From Saccharibacillus sp. JS10 (GTDB lineage Bacteria > Bacillota > Bacilli > Paenibacillales > Paenibacillaceae), in contig NZ_JANFNS010000008.1 in NCBI RefSeq assembly GCF_024436065.1, positions 1 to 64,000 on the forward strand: a stretch of 64,000 nucleotides of DNA. The letters are read 5' to 3'. Made by a program: the position numbers and the translations under genes. This document shows, in pieces, positions 54,050-63,044 of the stretch (its first letter is position 1; each line of letters opens with the position of its first letter). The notes beneath the pieces are model-generated. The model made no database searches. It saw nothing but the letters and a program-made list of their open reading frames with translations, and was not told where the DNA came from.

Positions 54050-55006
54050 TTAAGCCATTAAAGTCGCCATAACCGCTTTTTGCGCGTGCAGACGATTTTC
54101 CGCTTCGTCGAAAATGACACTGTTTTTGCCGTCGATTACGCCAGCACTCACTTCTTCGCCGCGATGCGCCGGAAGACAATGTAAAAATAGATAATCGCTT
54201 TTCGCATATTGTACCAGTTCTTCGTTCACTTGATAATCTTTGAACGCAAGCTCGCGTACTTTTTGTTCTTCTTCAAAGCCCATGCTCGCCCATACATCCG
54301 TGTAGACCGCATCGGCATTTTCGATTGCTTCGCGCGCATCGCGCACAATCGCAATTTTCGAACCTGTCTGATTTGCAATCTCATGCGCTTGACGCACGAT
54401 ATCGGCATCCGATTCATAACCTTCCGGGCTGGCAATGCTCACGTCCATCCCCATTTTCACGCCGCCGAGTAAAAGCGAATGCGCCATATTGTTACCGTCA
54501 CCGATATAGGCAAGTTTTTTGCCACGCAGTGCGCCGCGATGTTCTTGAATCGTTTGCAGATCGGCAAGCACTTGGCAAGGATGACCGAGATCGCTGAGTG
54601 CATTAATGACCGGAATATCCGCGTATTTCGCAAGCTCCGTTACATTTTCATGTCCAAACGTCCGAATCATAATGCCGTCCAAGTAACGCGACAATACGCC
54701 AGCCGTATCCGGAATCGCTTCGCCGCGTCCAAGCTGAATATCGTTTTTGCTGAGGAAAAGAGCGTGACCGCCCAGTTGGAACATGCCGACTTCGAACGAT
54801 ACGCGGGTACGTGTCGATGACTTTTCAAAAATCATGCCCAGCGTCTTTCCAGCGAGAGGGCGGAAGGTTTCTCCTGATTTTTGTTTGCGTTTGAGTTCAA
54901 TCGCAAGATCGAGCAAATACTGAATTTCTTCCGTCGTATAATCGGTAAGCTCGACAAGGTCGCGTCCTTTGAGCGATGTTGCGTGTATCTGTTGAGTCAA
55001 ATCCAT
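54050..55006 (-). CDS. argF: Ornithine carbamoyltransferase ArgF
   Basis: ArgF makes citrulline from ornithine and carbamoyl phosphate. Carbamoyl-phosphate site STRTR (EKSSTRTRVSFE), GRGEAIPDTAGVLSRY, HPCQVLADLQT, and HCLPAHRGEEVSAGVID at the end. 318 aa from the ATG at 55006 with AAGGGGG upstream; the frame is open to 55138 but that part overlaps argD and the intergene. carAB, found beside argF in Bacillus subtilis, is absent here. Confidence 0.96.
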   Translation of the reverse strand: MDLTQQIHATSLKGRDLVELTDYTTEEIQYLLDLAIELKRKQKSGETFRPLAGKTLGMIFEKSSTRTRVSFEVGMFQLGGHALFLSKNDIQLGRGEAIPDTAGVLSRYLDGIMIRTFGHENVTELAKYADIPVINALSDLGHPCQVLADLQTIQEHRGALRGKKLAYIGDGNNMAHSLLLGGVKMGMDVSIASPEGYESDADIVRQAHEIANQTGSKIAIVRDAREAIENADAVYTDVWASMGFEEEQKVRELAFKDYQVNEELVQYAKSDYLFLHCLPAHRGEEVSAGVIDGKNSVIFDEAENRLHAQKAVMATLMA

Positions 55007-55106
55007 GATTGTACCCCCTTGAATAAAATATATCCGTAAAAAGAAGCGCAGGCGCACCGGAAATCGCAGCCCGGTTCGCCGAACGCTTCGAAAATCGTAA
55101 AAACAA

Positions 55107-56297
55107 TTATAGGCTTGGTGTCGGCACTTTTTCTTCAATCACCGATACGACAATATCAACCGCTTGATTGACTTCTTCTTCCGTCACGTACAAATTCGGC
55201 AGTAAACGAATGACATTCGGTCCAGCCGATACGAATAGCAGACCATGCTTTTGCCCTGCTGCTACGAGATCGGCAACCGGTTCTTCACATTCAATACCGA
55301 TTAACAGACCGAGTCCGCGTACTTCTTTGACGAACGGATTGCCGCTCAGACGATCGCGCAATTGCGTCATCAATTGTTCCCCGATTTGCGCGGCTCTTTC
55401 TGGTAAATTGTCTTCTTGCATCGTTTCGATCGTCGCGATAATCGCGGACGAAGCAAGCGGCGTACCGCCGAACGTCGTTGCATGGCTACCCGCTGTGAAT
55501 GCTTCTTTGAGATAAGCGCGCCCGATCATCGCACCTGCGGGGAAGCCCGAAGCAATCCCTTTTGCCACGGTGAAAATATCCGGCTTAATGCCGTAACGAT
55601 GATGCGCGAACCAAGCACCTGTGCGTCCCATACCGGTCTGCACTTCGTCGACGATCAGCAAAATGCCTTTGTCGCGGCAAAGTTGTTCGATCTGCTTCGC
55701 ATACTCCGCCTCGAGCGGGTATACGCCGCCTTCGGCTTGTACCATCTCGATCATAACGGCAGCGGTACGTTCGTTGACTGCGTCTTTGATCGCTTGAATA
55801 TCATGCGGAGGCACGGTGACAAAACCAGCTGGAAGAGGCAAAAAACCTTCTTTGACTTTGTCTTGGCCCGTTGCCGTCAGCGTCGCAAGAGTACGCCCGT
55901 GGAACGATTTGCCTAGCGTGATGATTTCGTAACGTTCTTCGCCTTTGACTTTTTGGAAATAGCGACGTGCCAGCTTGATTGCCGCTTCGTTGGATTCCGC
56001 GCCACTGTTACAGAAGAATACCGCATCGGCTTGCGCCACTTCGGCAACTTTTTTCGCGGCTTCTTCTTGCTTGGGAATCACGAACAAATTCGACGTATGC
56101 CACAGCGTATCGATCTGTTCTTTGAGCTTCTCGGATACTTTTTTCGGTGCATGTCCCAGATTCGTCACGGCAAGTCCGCTCATGAAGTCGAGATATTTGT
56201 TGCCTTGATCGTCCCAGAGCCAGCTTCCTTCTCCTTTGACAAGAGCTAACGGGTTTCTCGCATACGTTTGGAATAAAGCACTTTCTTCTTGCATCAT
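55107..56297 (-). CDS. argD: Acetylornithine aminotransferase ArgD
   Basis: PLP-dependent class III aminotransferase that makes N-acetylornithine. 396 aa. Motifs: FCNSGAESNEAAIKLAR, SFHGRTLATLTATG, LIVDEVQTGMGRTGAWFAH and the PLP-lysine in TVAKGIASGFPAGAM, with ATTFGG after it. ATG at 56297 (a second ATG follows directly), with AAGGAAGGGG upstream. It sits between argB and argF. Confidence 0.94.
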   Translation of the reverse strand: MMQEESALFQTYARNPLALVKGEGSWLWDDQGNKYLDFMSGLAVTNLGHAPKKVSEKLKEQIDTLWHTSNLFVIPKQEEAAKKVAEVAQADAVFFCNSGAESNEAAIKLARRYFQKVKGEERYEIITLGKSFHGRTLATLTATGQDKVKEGFLPLPAGFVTVPPHDIQAIKDAVNERTAAVMIEMVQAEGGVYPLEAEYAKQIEQLCRDKGILLIVDEVQTGMGRTGAWFAHHRYGIKPDIFTVAKGIASGFPAGAMIGRAYLKEAFTAGSHATTFGGTPLASSAIIATIETMQEDNLPERAAQIGEQLMTQLRDRLSGNPFVKEVRGLGLLIGIECEEPVADLVAAGQKHGLLFVSAGPNVIRLLPNLYVTEEEVNQAVDIVVSVIEEKVPTPSL

Positions 56298-56383
56298 GCT
56301 TACACGCCCCTTCCTTTTTCTCGAATTAGCGAACGAATACAGACGAACGACTCTCGGAACGTTAGGTTCGAGTTCTATTGCTT

Positions 56384-57223
56384 TTATCGTCGAATGACCG
56401 TTCCGATCGATTCACCGGCTAACAAGCGTGGCAAGACTTTCGGTTCGCTGCCGTCTACGATGACGACTTCTTGCACTTCTCCGTGTATACATTTCATCGC
56501 AGCGCGCACTTTGGGGATCATCCCCCCGTAGATTTCGCCGCTTGCGATCATTTCTTCAATATCGGCAAAAGAAACCGAAGGTAACGCCGTTTTGACGCCA
56601 TCGATACTTTTCAAAATCCCTGGAACGTCTGTCACGACAATCATACGCGAAGCGCCGATGAATGAAGCGACGGCTCCTGCTGCGGTATCCGCGTTGATAT
56701 TGTAACGTTGCCCACCTTCATCCACGCCAAGCGGCGCGATAATCGGTATATAACCCAGATCCAGCACGCCGTTAATCAGGCTGGCTTTGACATGCGTTAC
56801 GTCACCGACCAGACCCACTTCGTTGGCATTGGGAACAGGCTGCGCAATAATCAGCGAACCGTCGGAACCCGATAAACCGAGTGCTTGCCCGCCTGCGGAC
56901 TCAATGCGGCGTACAATCAATTTGTTGATCGTGCCTGCCAACACCATTTCTACGACGTCCAGCACTTCTTCGGTCGTGCGACGCAATCCGTTGACGAACT
57001 CTGTCGGAATCCCGAGCTTCTCCAAGTTTTCCGAGATCGCCGGGCCTCCGCCGTGTACGATGACCGGTTTAATGCCGCTTTGCTGTAGCTGCACTAGATC
57101 TTTGAAAAAAGCTTCGGGTAACGCCGCGAGCGTGCTACCTCCGCATTTCATCACGAATGAAGCTTTTACCGCTCCCTCTGCCGAAGCGGAAGATCCGCTG
57201 ACTTCATGAATGTATTCCGTCAC
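56384..57223 (-). CDS. argB: Acetylglutamate kinase ArgB
   Basis: Phosphorylates N-acetylglutamate. 279 aa. MKCGGSTL (25-32), IVHGGGPAI, LGLSGSDGSL, INADTAAGAVA and VVTDVPGIL mark the amino acid kinase fold. The start is GTG at 57223 with GGAGGAG upstream. About 20 residues precede the usual start of the family, a short polar extension (HEVSGSSASAEGA). It lacks a PII-binding N-terminal helix of the arginine-inhibited hexameric type, which suggests a dimer; this point is an inference. Confidence 0.95.
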   Translation of the reverse strand: MTEYIHEVSGSSASAEGAVKASFVMKCGGSTLAALPEAFFKDLVQLQQSGIKPVIVHGGGPAISENLEKLGIPTEFVNGLRRTTEEVLDVVEMVLAGTINKLIVRRIESAGGQALGLSGSDGSLIIAQPVPNANEVGLVGDVTHVKASLINGVLDLGYIPIIAPLGVDEGGQRYNINADTAAGAVASFIGASRMIVVTDVPGILKSIDGVKTALPSVSFADIEEMIASGEIYGGMIPKVRAAMKCIHGEVQEVVIVDGSEPKVLPRLLAGESIGTVIRR

Positions 57224-57243
57224 CTTCGTCTCCTCCTTCTCCG

Positions 57244-58473
57244 TTACGTCCGGTATGCCGCATTAATGCGCACATAATCGTAAGTCAGATCGCAGCCCCA
57301 AGCTGTCGCTTGCTCCGCACCCATATTCAGCTCCACCGTAATCAATACGTCGTCGCCTTTTAAATACTCCAAAGCTTGGTCTTCATCGAAAGGAATCGGC
57401 TGAGAAGCCGCCAATACCGGAATGTTTCCAAGTTTGATATCTACCGTGTCTACATTGACCGGAACGCCTGCACGGCCGACTGCCGCGATAATACGCCCCC
57501 AATTTGCATCGGCGCCGTACACGGCTGTTTTGACCAGACTTGAACCGATGACCGTCTTCGCGATCGCTCTTGCCGAATCGATATGCGCTGCACCTGTCAC
57601 TTTGACTTCGACCAGCTTGGTTGCGCCTTCGCCGTCTCGCGAGATCGCTTTTGCCAAATGTTCGCATACCGCAGCAAAACCTTCCGCGAAAGCTTGCCAA
57701 TCCGGATGTTGTTCGTTCAATTCTTGGCTTTGCTCAGACAATCCACTCGCCATCGCAACCAGCATATCGTTGGTGCTTGTATCTCCGTCCACGGTAATCA
57801 TGTTAAACGTATCTTCGGTTGTCCGGCGCAGCAACGTATGTAACGCTTCGCTACTGATCTTCGCATCTGTCGTGACAAAAGCCAGCATCGTCGCCATATT
57901 CGGATGAATCATACCCGAACCTTTTGCCGCTCCCGCGATCGTGACTGGTTTTCCATCGATTTGTACGCTTACGCACAGTTCCTTTTTGATAAGATCGGTC
58001 GTCAAAATCGCTTGGCTGAACTGTTCGCCGCCATCCGCTTCGGTCGTCAGCGCTCCCGATAATCTAGCTATTCCGTCGCGTACGCAGTCCATTTTCAAAT
58101 TTTCGCCAATGACGCCAGTCGAAGCCACGGCTACATCATTCACATCCACGCCAAAACTACTCGCGGCAAGGGATCGCATTTCGTAAGCGTCTGCGTCGCC
58201 TTGCTTACCTGTACAGGCGTTGGCATTACCGCTGTTGACCACAACCGCGCGCAATATACCATTTGCCAGACTTTCGCGTGTCGTTTGCAGCGGGGCTGCT
58301 TGAAAAAGATTTGTGGTATACACAGCCGCCGCTGCTGCGGGAACTTCACATACAATCGCTCCAATATCGTTACGCTCTGTTTTTTTCAGTCCGCAATGCA
58401 GACCTGCCGCTTGAAATCCGCGCGGGGTAATAATCGAGCCGCCTTCGACGACCGTATAAGAAGGAACTGCCAT
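57244..58473 (-). CDS. argJ: Bifunctional ornithine acetyltransferase / N-acetylglutamate synthase ArgJ
   Basis: Recycles the acetyl group from acetylornithine to glutamate. 409 aa; self-cleaving Ntn-hydrolase with the cleavage motif HPNMATMLAFVTTD, where the Thr becomes the new N-terminal nucleophile of the beta chain. VVNSGNANACTGKQG marks the alpha chain. With no argA or argE in the window, it could supply the first and fifth steps. ATG at 58473 after AAAGGCGG. Confidence 0.95.
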   Translation of the reverse strand: MAVPSYTVVEGGSIITPRGFQAAGLHCGLKKTERNDIGAIVCEVPAAAAAVYTTNLFQAAPLQTTRESLANGILRAVVVNSGNANACTGKQGDADAYEMRSLAASSFGVDVNDVAVASTGVIGENLKMDCVRDGIARLSGALTTEADGGEQFSQAILTTDLIKKELCVSVQIDGKPVTIAGAAKGSGMIHPNMATMLAFVTTDAKISSEALHTLLRRTTEDTFNMITVDGDTSTNDMLVAMASGLSEQSQELNEQHPDWQAFAEGFAAVCEHLAKAISRDGEGATKLVEVKVTGAAHIDSARAIAKTVIGSSLVKTAVYGADANWGRIIAAVGRAGVPVNVDTVDIKLGNIPVLAASQPIPFDEDQALEYLKGDDVLITVELNMGAEQATAWGCDLTYDYVRINAAYRT

Positions 58474-58539
58474 GAGACGCTTCCGCCTTTCGCTTATATA
58501 ATCATGGATACATTGTTGAGCTGCTGAATAAAGCTAAGC

Positions 58540-59592
58540 TTAAGGATACATGGGGATAAACTGAAGCCCTGTCGTTTCTTCCCAGCCCATCGCCAAGTTG
58601 AGATTTTGAATCGCTTGCCCTGCTGCGCCTTTGACCATATTATCGATCGCCGAGACGATCGTCACGCGCCCCGTACGTTCATCTACCGCAAAGCCAAGAT
58701 CGCAGTAATTCGAACCTGAGACTTCTTTGGTCGCCGGCAAAATGCCTTCGTCGCGAACACGGACAAACGATCTTCCTTTATAAAAGTTTCGATACAAATC
58801 AATAAAGTCCTGCGTGCTTTTCGATCCGTTTACCGAAGCATACATCGTACTTAAAATCCCGCGAGTCATCGGAATGAGGTGCGTCGTGAACGTGACAACG
58901 ACTTCTTGCCCTGCAATATCGCTTAGCGTTTGCTCGATCTCTGGGATATGCTGATGAGCATTCACTTTGTATGCTTTAACACTTTCGTTGATTTCACTAT
59001 AATGCGTGCCGAGCCCTGTTCCGCGACCCGCTCCAGACACGCCTGTTTTGGCATCAATAATAAGCGTTGACGGATCGATCCAACCTTCTTTGATCGCTGG
59101 GATCAGACCTAACAGCGTCGCGGTTGGGAAACATCCGGGATTGGAGATAACGGTCTGCTTGGCTACCGCTTCTCCGTATATTTCGCTAAGCCCGTACACG
59201 GCTTTCTCCAATATGTCGTTGGACGCCGCAGCACGTTTATACCATTGTTCGTAGACGGCTCCGTTTTTCAAACGCAGATCGCCTGACAAGTCAATGACGG
59301 TTAGCCCTTGCTCCACAAGCTTAGGCGTCAATTCGGAACTTACACCGGCTGGCGTAGCTAGGAAGACGACATCCGCTTTTTCTTTGATCGCAGCCGGTTC
59401 AATCGCTGACAGCTCTAACTCAATAATATTCGTCAGATGCGGAAAGCTCGCACTGAGCGGGGTTCCGCTATTTGATGACGATAATACACAAGTAACCTCT
59501 ACATAAGGATGATGATGCAGCAAACGCAGCAGTTCTGCACCTCCATAGCCGGTCGCTCCGACAATTGCCGCTTTGATTGTCACGTTGTCCAT
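58540..59592 (-). CDS. argC: N-acetyl-gamma-glutamyl-phosphate reductase ArgC
   Basis: NADPH-dependent reduction of N-acetylglutamyl phosphate. 350 aa; GATGYGGAELLRLL (about 12-25) is the Rossmann loop, the catalytic Cys is in VISNPGCFPTA and a His is in HQHIPEIEQ. The frame is open to 59637, but GGAGG 9 bp upstream supports the ATG at 59592. First gene of the arginine run argC-J-B-D-F-G-H. Confidence 0.96.
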   Translation of the reverse strand: MDNVTIKAAIVGATGYGGAELLRLLHHHPYVEVTCVLSSSNSGTPLSASFPHLTNIIELELSAIEPAAIKEKADVVFLATPAGVSSELTPKLVEQGLTVIDLSGDLRLKNGAVYEQWYKRAAASNDILEKAVYGLSEIYGEAVAKQTVISNPGCFPTATLLGLIPAIKEGWIDPSTLIIDAKTGVSGAGRGTGLGTHYSEINESVKAYKVNAHQHIPEIEQTLSDIAGQEVVVTFTTHLIPMTRGILSTMYASVNGSKSTQDFIDLYRNFYKGRSFVRVRDEGILPATKEVSGSNYCDLGFAVDERTGRVTIVSAIDNMVKGAAGQAIQNLNLAMGWEETTGLQFIPMYP

Positions 59593-59622
59593 ACTCCCTA
59601 ACCTCCGTTCATACCGTTTTCC

Positions 59623-59689
59623 GAATTTTTTATGCATCTTTTTTCGAAATAATATGTATTATTATACGTTCCGAGTCATATAAATACAA
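59623..59689 (-). promoter_or_regulatory. argC promoter with ARG-box-like operator
   Basis: On the minus strand TTGTAT (59684-59689), 17 bp, perfect TATAAT (59661-59666). Downstream, GATGCATAAAAAATTCGG (59621-59638) resembles the AhrC/ArgR box (CATGAATAAAAATKCA type) imperfectly, and a weaker AATACATATTATTTCG lies between. Arginine repression by AhrC is expected; the sites are predictions. Confidence 0.5.
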
Positions 59690-59869
59690 CCTTTCACTCA
59701 AAAGTTTACATTCGGTGGGAGAGAAAGATTTATATTGTTATAAAAGGAACATATGTTTGCGTTTTCAGCGTCTAATCAGTTAGTATAGTTTCATCCAAGA
59801 TCCTTCGCACATTCGAACTAGGCGCGATCTTCTATCACTTTTATATTCGGCTAAAGGAGAAGATTACGT

Positions 59870-60826
59870 ATGCCGCCTAATTTGCAAAAACCGTTACACC
59901 ATCCTCATGACAAAGCCTATAAAGTGTTATTGTCCAACCGTCCTTTATTCGCTGAGTTACTGCATCATTTTGTCCCTGGGGACTGGGTAAACCAGCTATC
60001 TGCCGAAAACTTGATTAGGGTCGACAAGTCTTACATTTTGAGCGATTATAAAGAAAAAGAAGCCGACCTTGTTTACCGGGCAAAGCTGCATGGACAAGAA
60101 TTTTATTTTTATATGGTGTTAGAATTTCAATCGAGAGTTGACTTTCAAATGCCGCATCGTTTATTGACGTATATGACCGAGATTTGGCGAGATATTCAGC
60201 ATCATACGCCAGCTTCGGAAAAACGTCGCAAAAGTTACCGCCTGCCTGCGATCATTCCGATCGTTTTATACAATGGAACTGCATCGTGGACAACTGTCTC
60301 TTCCTTTCGTGAGATGCTGCAAGGTCAGCAATACTTTGGCGAAGAATTGCTTAACTTCCGTTATATTCTGATTGATGTCAAAAGACTGGATGCCAAGCAT
60401 TTGGAAGATATGCAGAGTTTACTTGGGCTTATCTTTCTTGTAGAACAAAACCCGGGAGCTGTGCCTTTTACAAATCAATTGAGGAAATCAAGTCAGATGC
60501 TCAAAAATCTAAACCCCGAACTTTTTCAATTATTTAAATCTTGGTTTAAAATGATGAATCCCAAAGAAACTCAGCAGATTGGTCATATTCTCGATGAATA
60601 TCAAGATCCGAAAGGAGCAGATCAAATGATTTCGAATTTAACCAAAGCTTTGCGTGATGAATATTATGAAATGCGGCGCCAAGGACGTACAGAAGGTGAA
60701 ACAGAGGCACGATTAGATATTGCACGTAACCTATTACAAGAAGGGATGAGTGTAGAACAAACCGCTCGTTTAGCAGGTCTTGATATCACCGAAGTACAAC
60801 GTTTGGAGAACAACTTAAATTCTTAA
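59870..60826 (+). CDS. Rpn-family PD-(D/E)XK nuclease / putative transposase
   Basis: 318 aa. The N-terminal HPHDKAYKVLLSN and the core DKSYILSDYKEKEADLVYRA ... FYFYMVLEFQSRVD carry the restriction-like Asp, Glu and Gln of Rpn nucleases, which promote RecA-independent recombination. A coiled, charged C-terminus (DEYYEMRRQGRTEGETEARLDIARNLL) and a helical HTH-like end (MSVEQTARLAGLDITEVQRL) are also typical. No inverted repeats or duplications flank it, so its mobility is unclear. AAAGGAG lies before the ATG. It is a lone accessory gene between two core blocks. Confidence 0.85.
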   Translation: MPPNLQKPLHHPHDKAYKVLLSNRPLFAELLHHFVPGDWVNQLSAENLIRVDKSYILSDYKEKEADLVYRAKLHGQEFYFYMVLEFQSRVDFQMPHRLLTYMTEIWRDIQHHTPASEKRRKSYRLPAIIPIVLYNGTASWTTVSSFREMLQGQQYFGEELLNFRYILIDVKRLDAKHLEDMQSLLGLIFLVEQNPGAVPFTNQLRKSSQMLKNLNPELFQLFKSWFKMMNPKETQQIGHILDEYQDPKGADQMISNLTKALRDEYYEMRRQGRTEGETEARLDIARNLLQEGMSVEQTARLAGLDITEVQRLENNLNS

Positions 60827-60851
60827 TCGACTTTTTAAATATATGAAAATA

Positions 60852-60895
60852 AAAAAGCTGCTCTCCAAGTTCCGATCTTGGATAAGCAGCTTTTT
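60852..60895. terminator. Bidirectional terminator, rpn / yvjA
   Basis: AAAAAGCTGCT...CCAAG / CTTGG...AGCAGCTTTTT forms a hairpin with A and T tracts, between convergent genes. Confidence 0.88.
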
Positions 60896-60906
60896 GGCTT
60901 GCACAA

Positions 60907-61788
60907 TTATAATTGAACTTTAAATCCTTTACCTAACACTTCTTGCGCGTTGCTAATCACGACAAATGCTTCGGGATCGACTGAACGTACCAATGTTTTT
61001 AATCGACTGGTTTCGCTTTGACCGATTACGACCATAAGAACCGGACGCGATTCCCCCGTATACCCGCCACGTCCTTCAAGTTCCGTCAGACCCCGATCCA
61101 AATCTTTGAGAATAACCTGAGTCAGTTCTTCACGTCGATCGGTAATGATGTATGCGACTTTGGTATACCCAAGTCCCATCTCAACAGCATCGATTACTTT
61201 ACCCGTAACATACAGGCCGATCAGAGCATATAACGCATTTTCCAGCGACAATGTGAATCCAGCGAGTAAAATGACGGAGCCATCGACCAACATCACACAA
61301 AGCGATAAACTAAGCCCGCTGAACTTTTGTACCAGATGCGCCACGATAGATAATCCGCCGGTCGACCCGCGCCCGCGAAAGACTAGCCCAAGCCCCAACC
61401 CTACGCCGATACCGCCATATAGCGAACCGAGTAACGGATTCGTTGTCGAGACTGGCCAATCGCGTGTGATGTAAATGAATAGCGGCAAACAGATCGTTCC
61501 GATCAGCGTACGTGCGCCGTATTGTCTGCCTAAAAAAATAACACCTGCGATAAAGAGCGGGATATTGAATATCCACTGCGTAAACGCGGGTTCGAATCCG
61601 AACCAAGCTTTGATAATGATCGATAATCCCGATACACCGCCGGATGCAATCTGATTGGGAAGTAAAAACAGATTGAACGCGAGCGCGGTAATAAAAGCCC
61701 CGACCACAATTAAAAGGGTATCGAGAATATTACGCTGAACACCGTGAATCGGGATTAACGGCTTTCTGCCGCTTTTGCTTGTTTTCAT
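60907..61788 (-). CDS. yvjA: YitT/DUF161 membrane protein with DUF2179 (YvjA-like)
   Basis: 293 aa. Five or six membrane helices (about 20-45, 60-80, 90-105, 125-145, 160-195), with LFLLPNQIASGGVSGLSIII and GGIGVGLGLGLVFRGRGSTGG typical of DUF161. A soluble DUF2179 domain (about 210-290) follows. The activity is unknown; a transport role is often supposed. secA-prfB-yvjA is the Bacillus order. It starts 8 bp after the prfB stop with CGGAG overlapping prfB's end. Confidence 0.85.
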   Translation of the reverse strand: MKTSKSGRKPLIPIHGVQRNILDTLLIVVGAFITALAFNLFLLPNQIASGGVSGLSIIIKAWFGFEPAFTQWIFNIPLFIAGVIFLGRQYGARTLIGTICLPLFIYITRDWPVSTTNPLLGSLYGGIGVGLGLGLVFRGRGSTGGLSIVAHLVQKFSGLSLSLCVMLVDGSVILLAGFTLSLENALYALIGLYVTGKVIDAVEMGLGYTKVAYIITDRREELTQVILKDLDRGLTELEGRGGYTGESRPVLMVVIGQSETSRLKTLVRSVDPEAFVVISNAQEVLGKGFKVQL

Positions 61789-61796
61789 CGCGGTGC

Positions 61797-62910
61797 TTAC
61801 TCCGTTTCGATCTTCAATTGGCTACGCAGATAAGCATCGACAAATCCGTCTAAATCGCCGTCCATCACTGCTCCGATATTACCCGTTTCGTGCGTTGTAC
61901 GATGGTCTTTAACCATGCTGTATGGATGGAAGACATAAGAACGGATTTGGCTGCCCCAACCGATCTCCGATTGTTCCCCGCGAATTTCCGCTAATTCTTG
62001 CTTTTGCTCTTCAATCCTACGCTCATACAGTTTCGAACGAAGCATGGTCATCGCACGCTCACGGTTTTTGATCTGCGAGCGTTCATTTTGACACGTTACG
62101 ACAACACCGGTTGGAAGGTGAGTAATCCGTACTGCCGAGTCGGTCGTATTGATGTGCTGACCGCCGGCGCCGCTTGCACGGTACGTATCGATTTTCAAAT
62201 CTTCCGTACGGATTTCGATATCGATCGTATCATCGATTTCGGGTACGACGTCGCACGATACGAACGACGTATGGCGTCTGCCTGACGAGTCAAACGGCGA
62301 AATACGCACCAAACGATGTACGCCTTTTTCTGCTTTTAGATAGCCGTAAGCATTATAGCCTTTGATTAGCAGCGTTACACTTTTGATCCCGGCTTCGTCG
62401 CCTGGCAGATAATCCAGCGTTTCGACTTTGAAGCCGCGCTTTTCTGCCCAGCGCGTATACATCCGAAGCAGCATTTGTCCCCAGTCTTGTGACTCGGTGC
62501 CGCCTGCACCTGGATGAAGCTCCAAAATAGCGTTCAATTTATCGTAAGGCTCATTAAGAAGCAGTTGAAGCTCGAACTCGTTGATCCGATTTACAAGGTC
62601 TTGAATATTCCCGGCTACTTCCGCCGCCATTTCTTCATCGCCTTCTTCATCGGCAAGTTCAATCATGAGCGAAGAATCGTCGTAATCTTGCTGAAGCTTG
62701 CTATATTGATCGACAGAACCTTTAACCGCGTTCATCTCTGCGATTAATGCTTGTGCTTTATCGTTATCGTCCCAAAAATCAGGAGCCGACATTTTCTCTT
62801 CGAAGTTAGAAATCATTTCTTGCTTGAGATCTAAGTCAAAGAGACCCCCTAAGGTTGGTTAATTTCTGCGCCATTTCGCGCAGATCTTGCTTGACTGATG
62901 GATCGATCAT
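61797..62910 (-). CDS. prfB: Peptide chain release factor 2, with programmed +1 frameshift
   Basis: RF2 releases peptides at UGA and UAA. Translation begins at the ATG 62910 (AGAGGTG upstream). After 24 codons an in-frame TGA (62836-62838) is reached in CTT TGA C, preceded by the internal ribosome-site-like AGGGGG. The ribosome shifts +1 and reads on to 61797, giving about 370 aa. This is the classic prfB autoregulation. The SPF tripeptide (RISPFDSSG) and the catalytic GGQ ([17 protein letters not shown]) are intact. A single-frame reading would wrongly start at 62816. Confidence 0.96.
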
Positions 62911-62973
62911 ATCTGTTCACCTCTTCTATAATCTTAAAACCTGATCTCGCCTTACATTAGAGTCCCTATAAAC

Positions 62974-63006
62974 AGCCCTTCGGCTCGATCCCAGAAGGAA
63001 TCGAGC
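62974..63006 (-). other. Hairpin between secA and prfB
   Basis: CGGCTCGAT / ATCGAGCCG (9-bp arms, about 10-nt loop) lies just after the secA stop. On the minus strand no T run follows, so it may be a weak terminator or a processing stem only. A T run exists on the other strand, but no gene ends there. Confidence 0.5.
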
Positions 63007-63044
63007 CGTTGTTATACCTTTTTTGAAAACACAGCCGCTATGAA

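Noticed and set aside
59870-60826. Intact transposon around the Rpn gene
   Set aside because: No terminal inverted repeats, target duplication or partner genes were found; only a normal promoter region and terminator.
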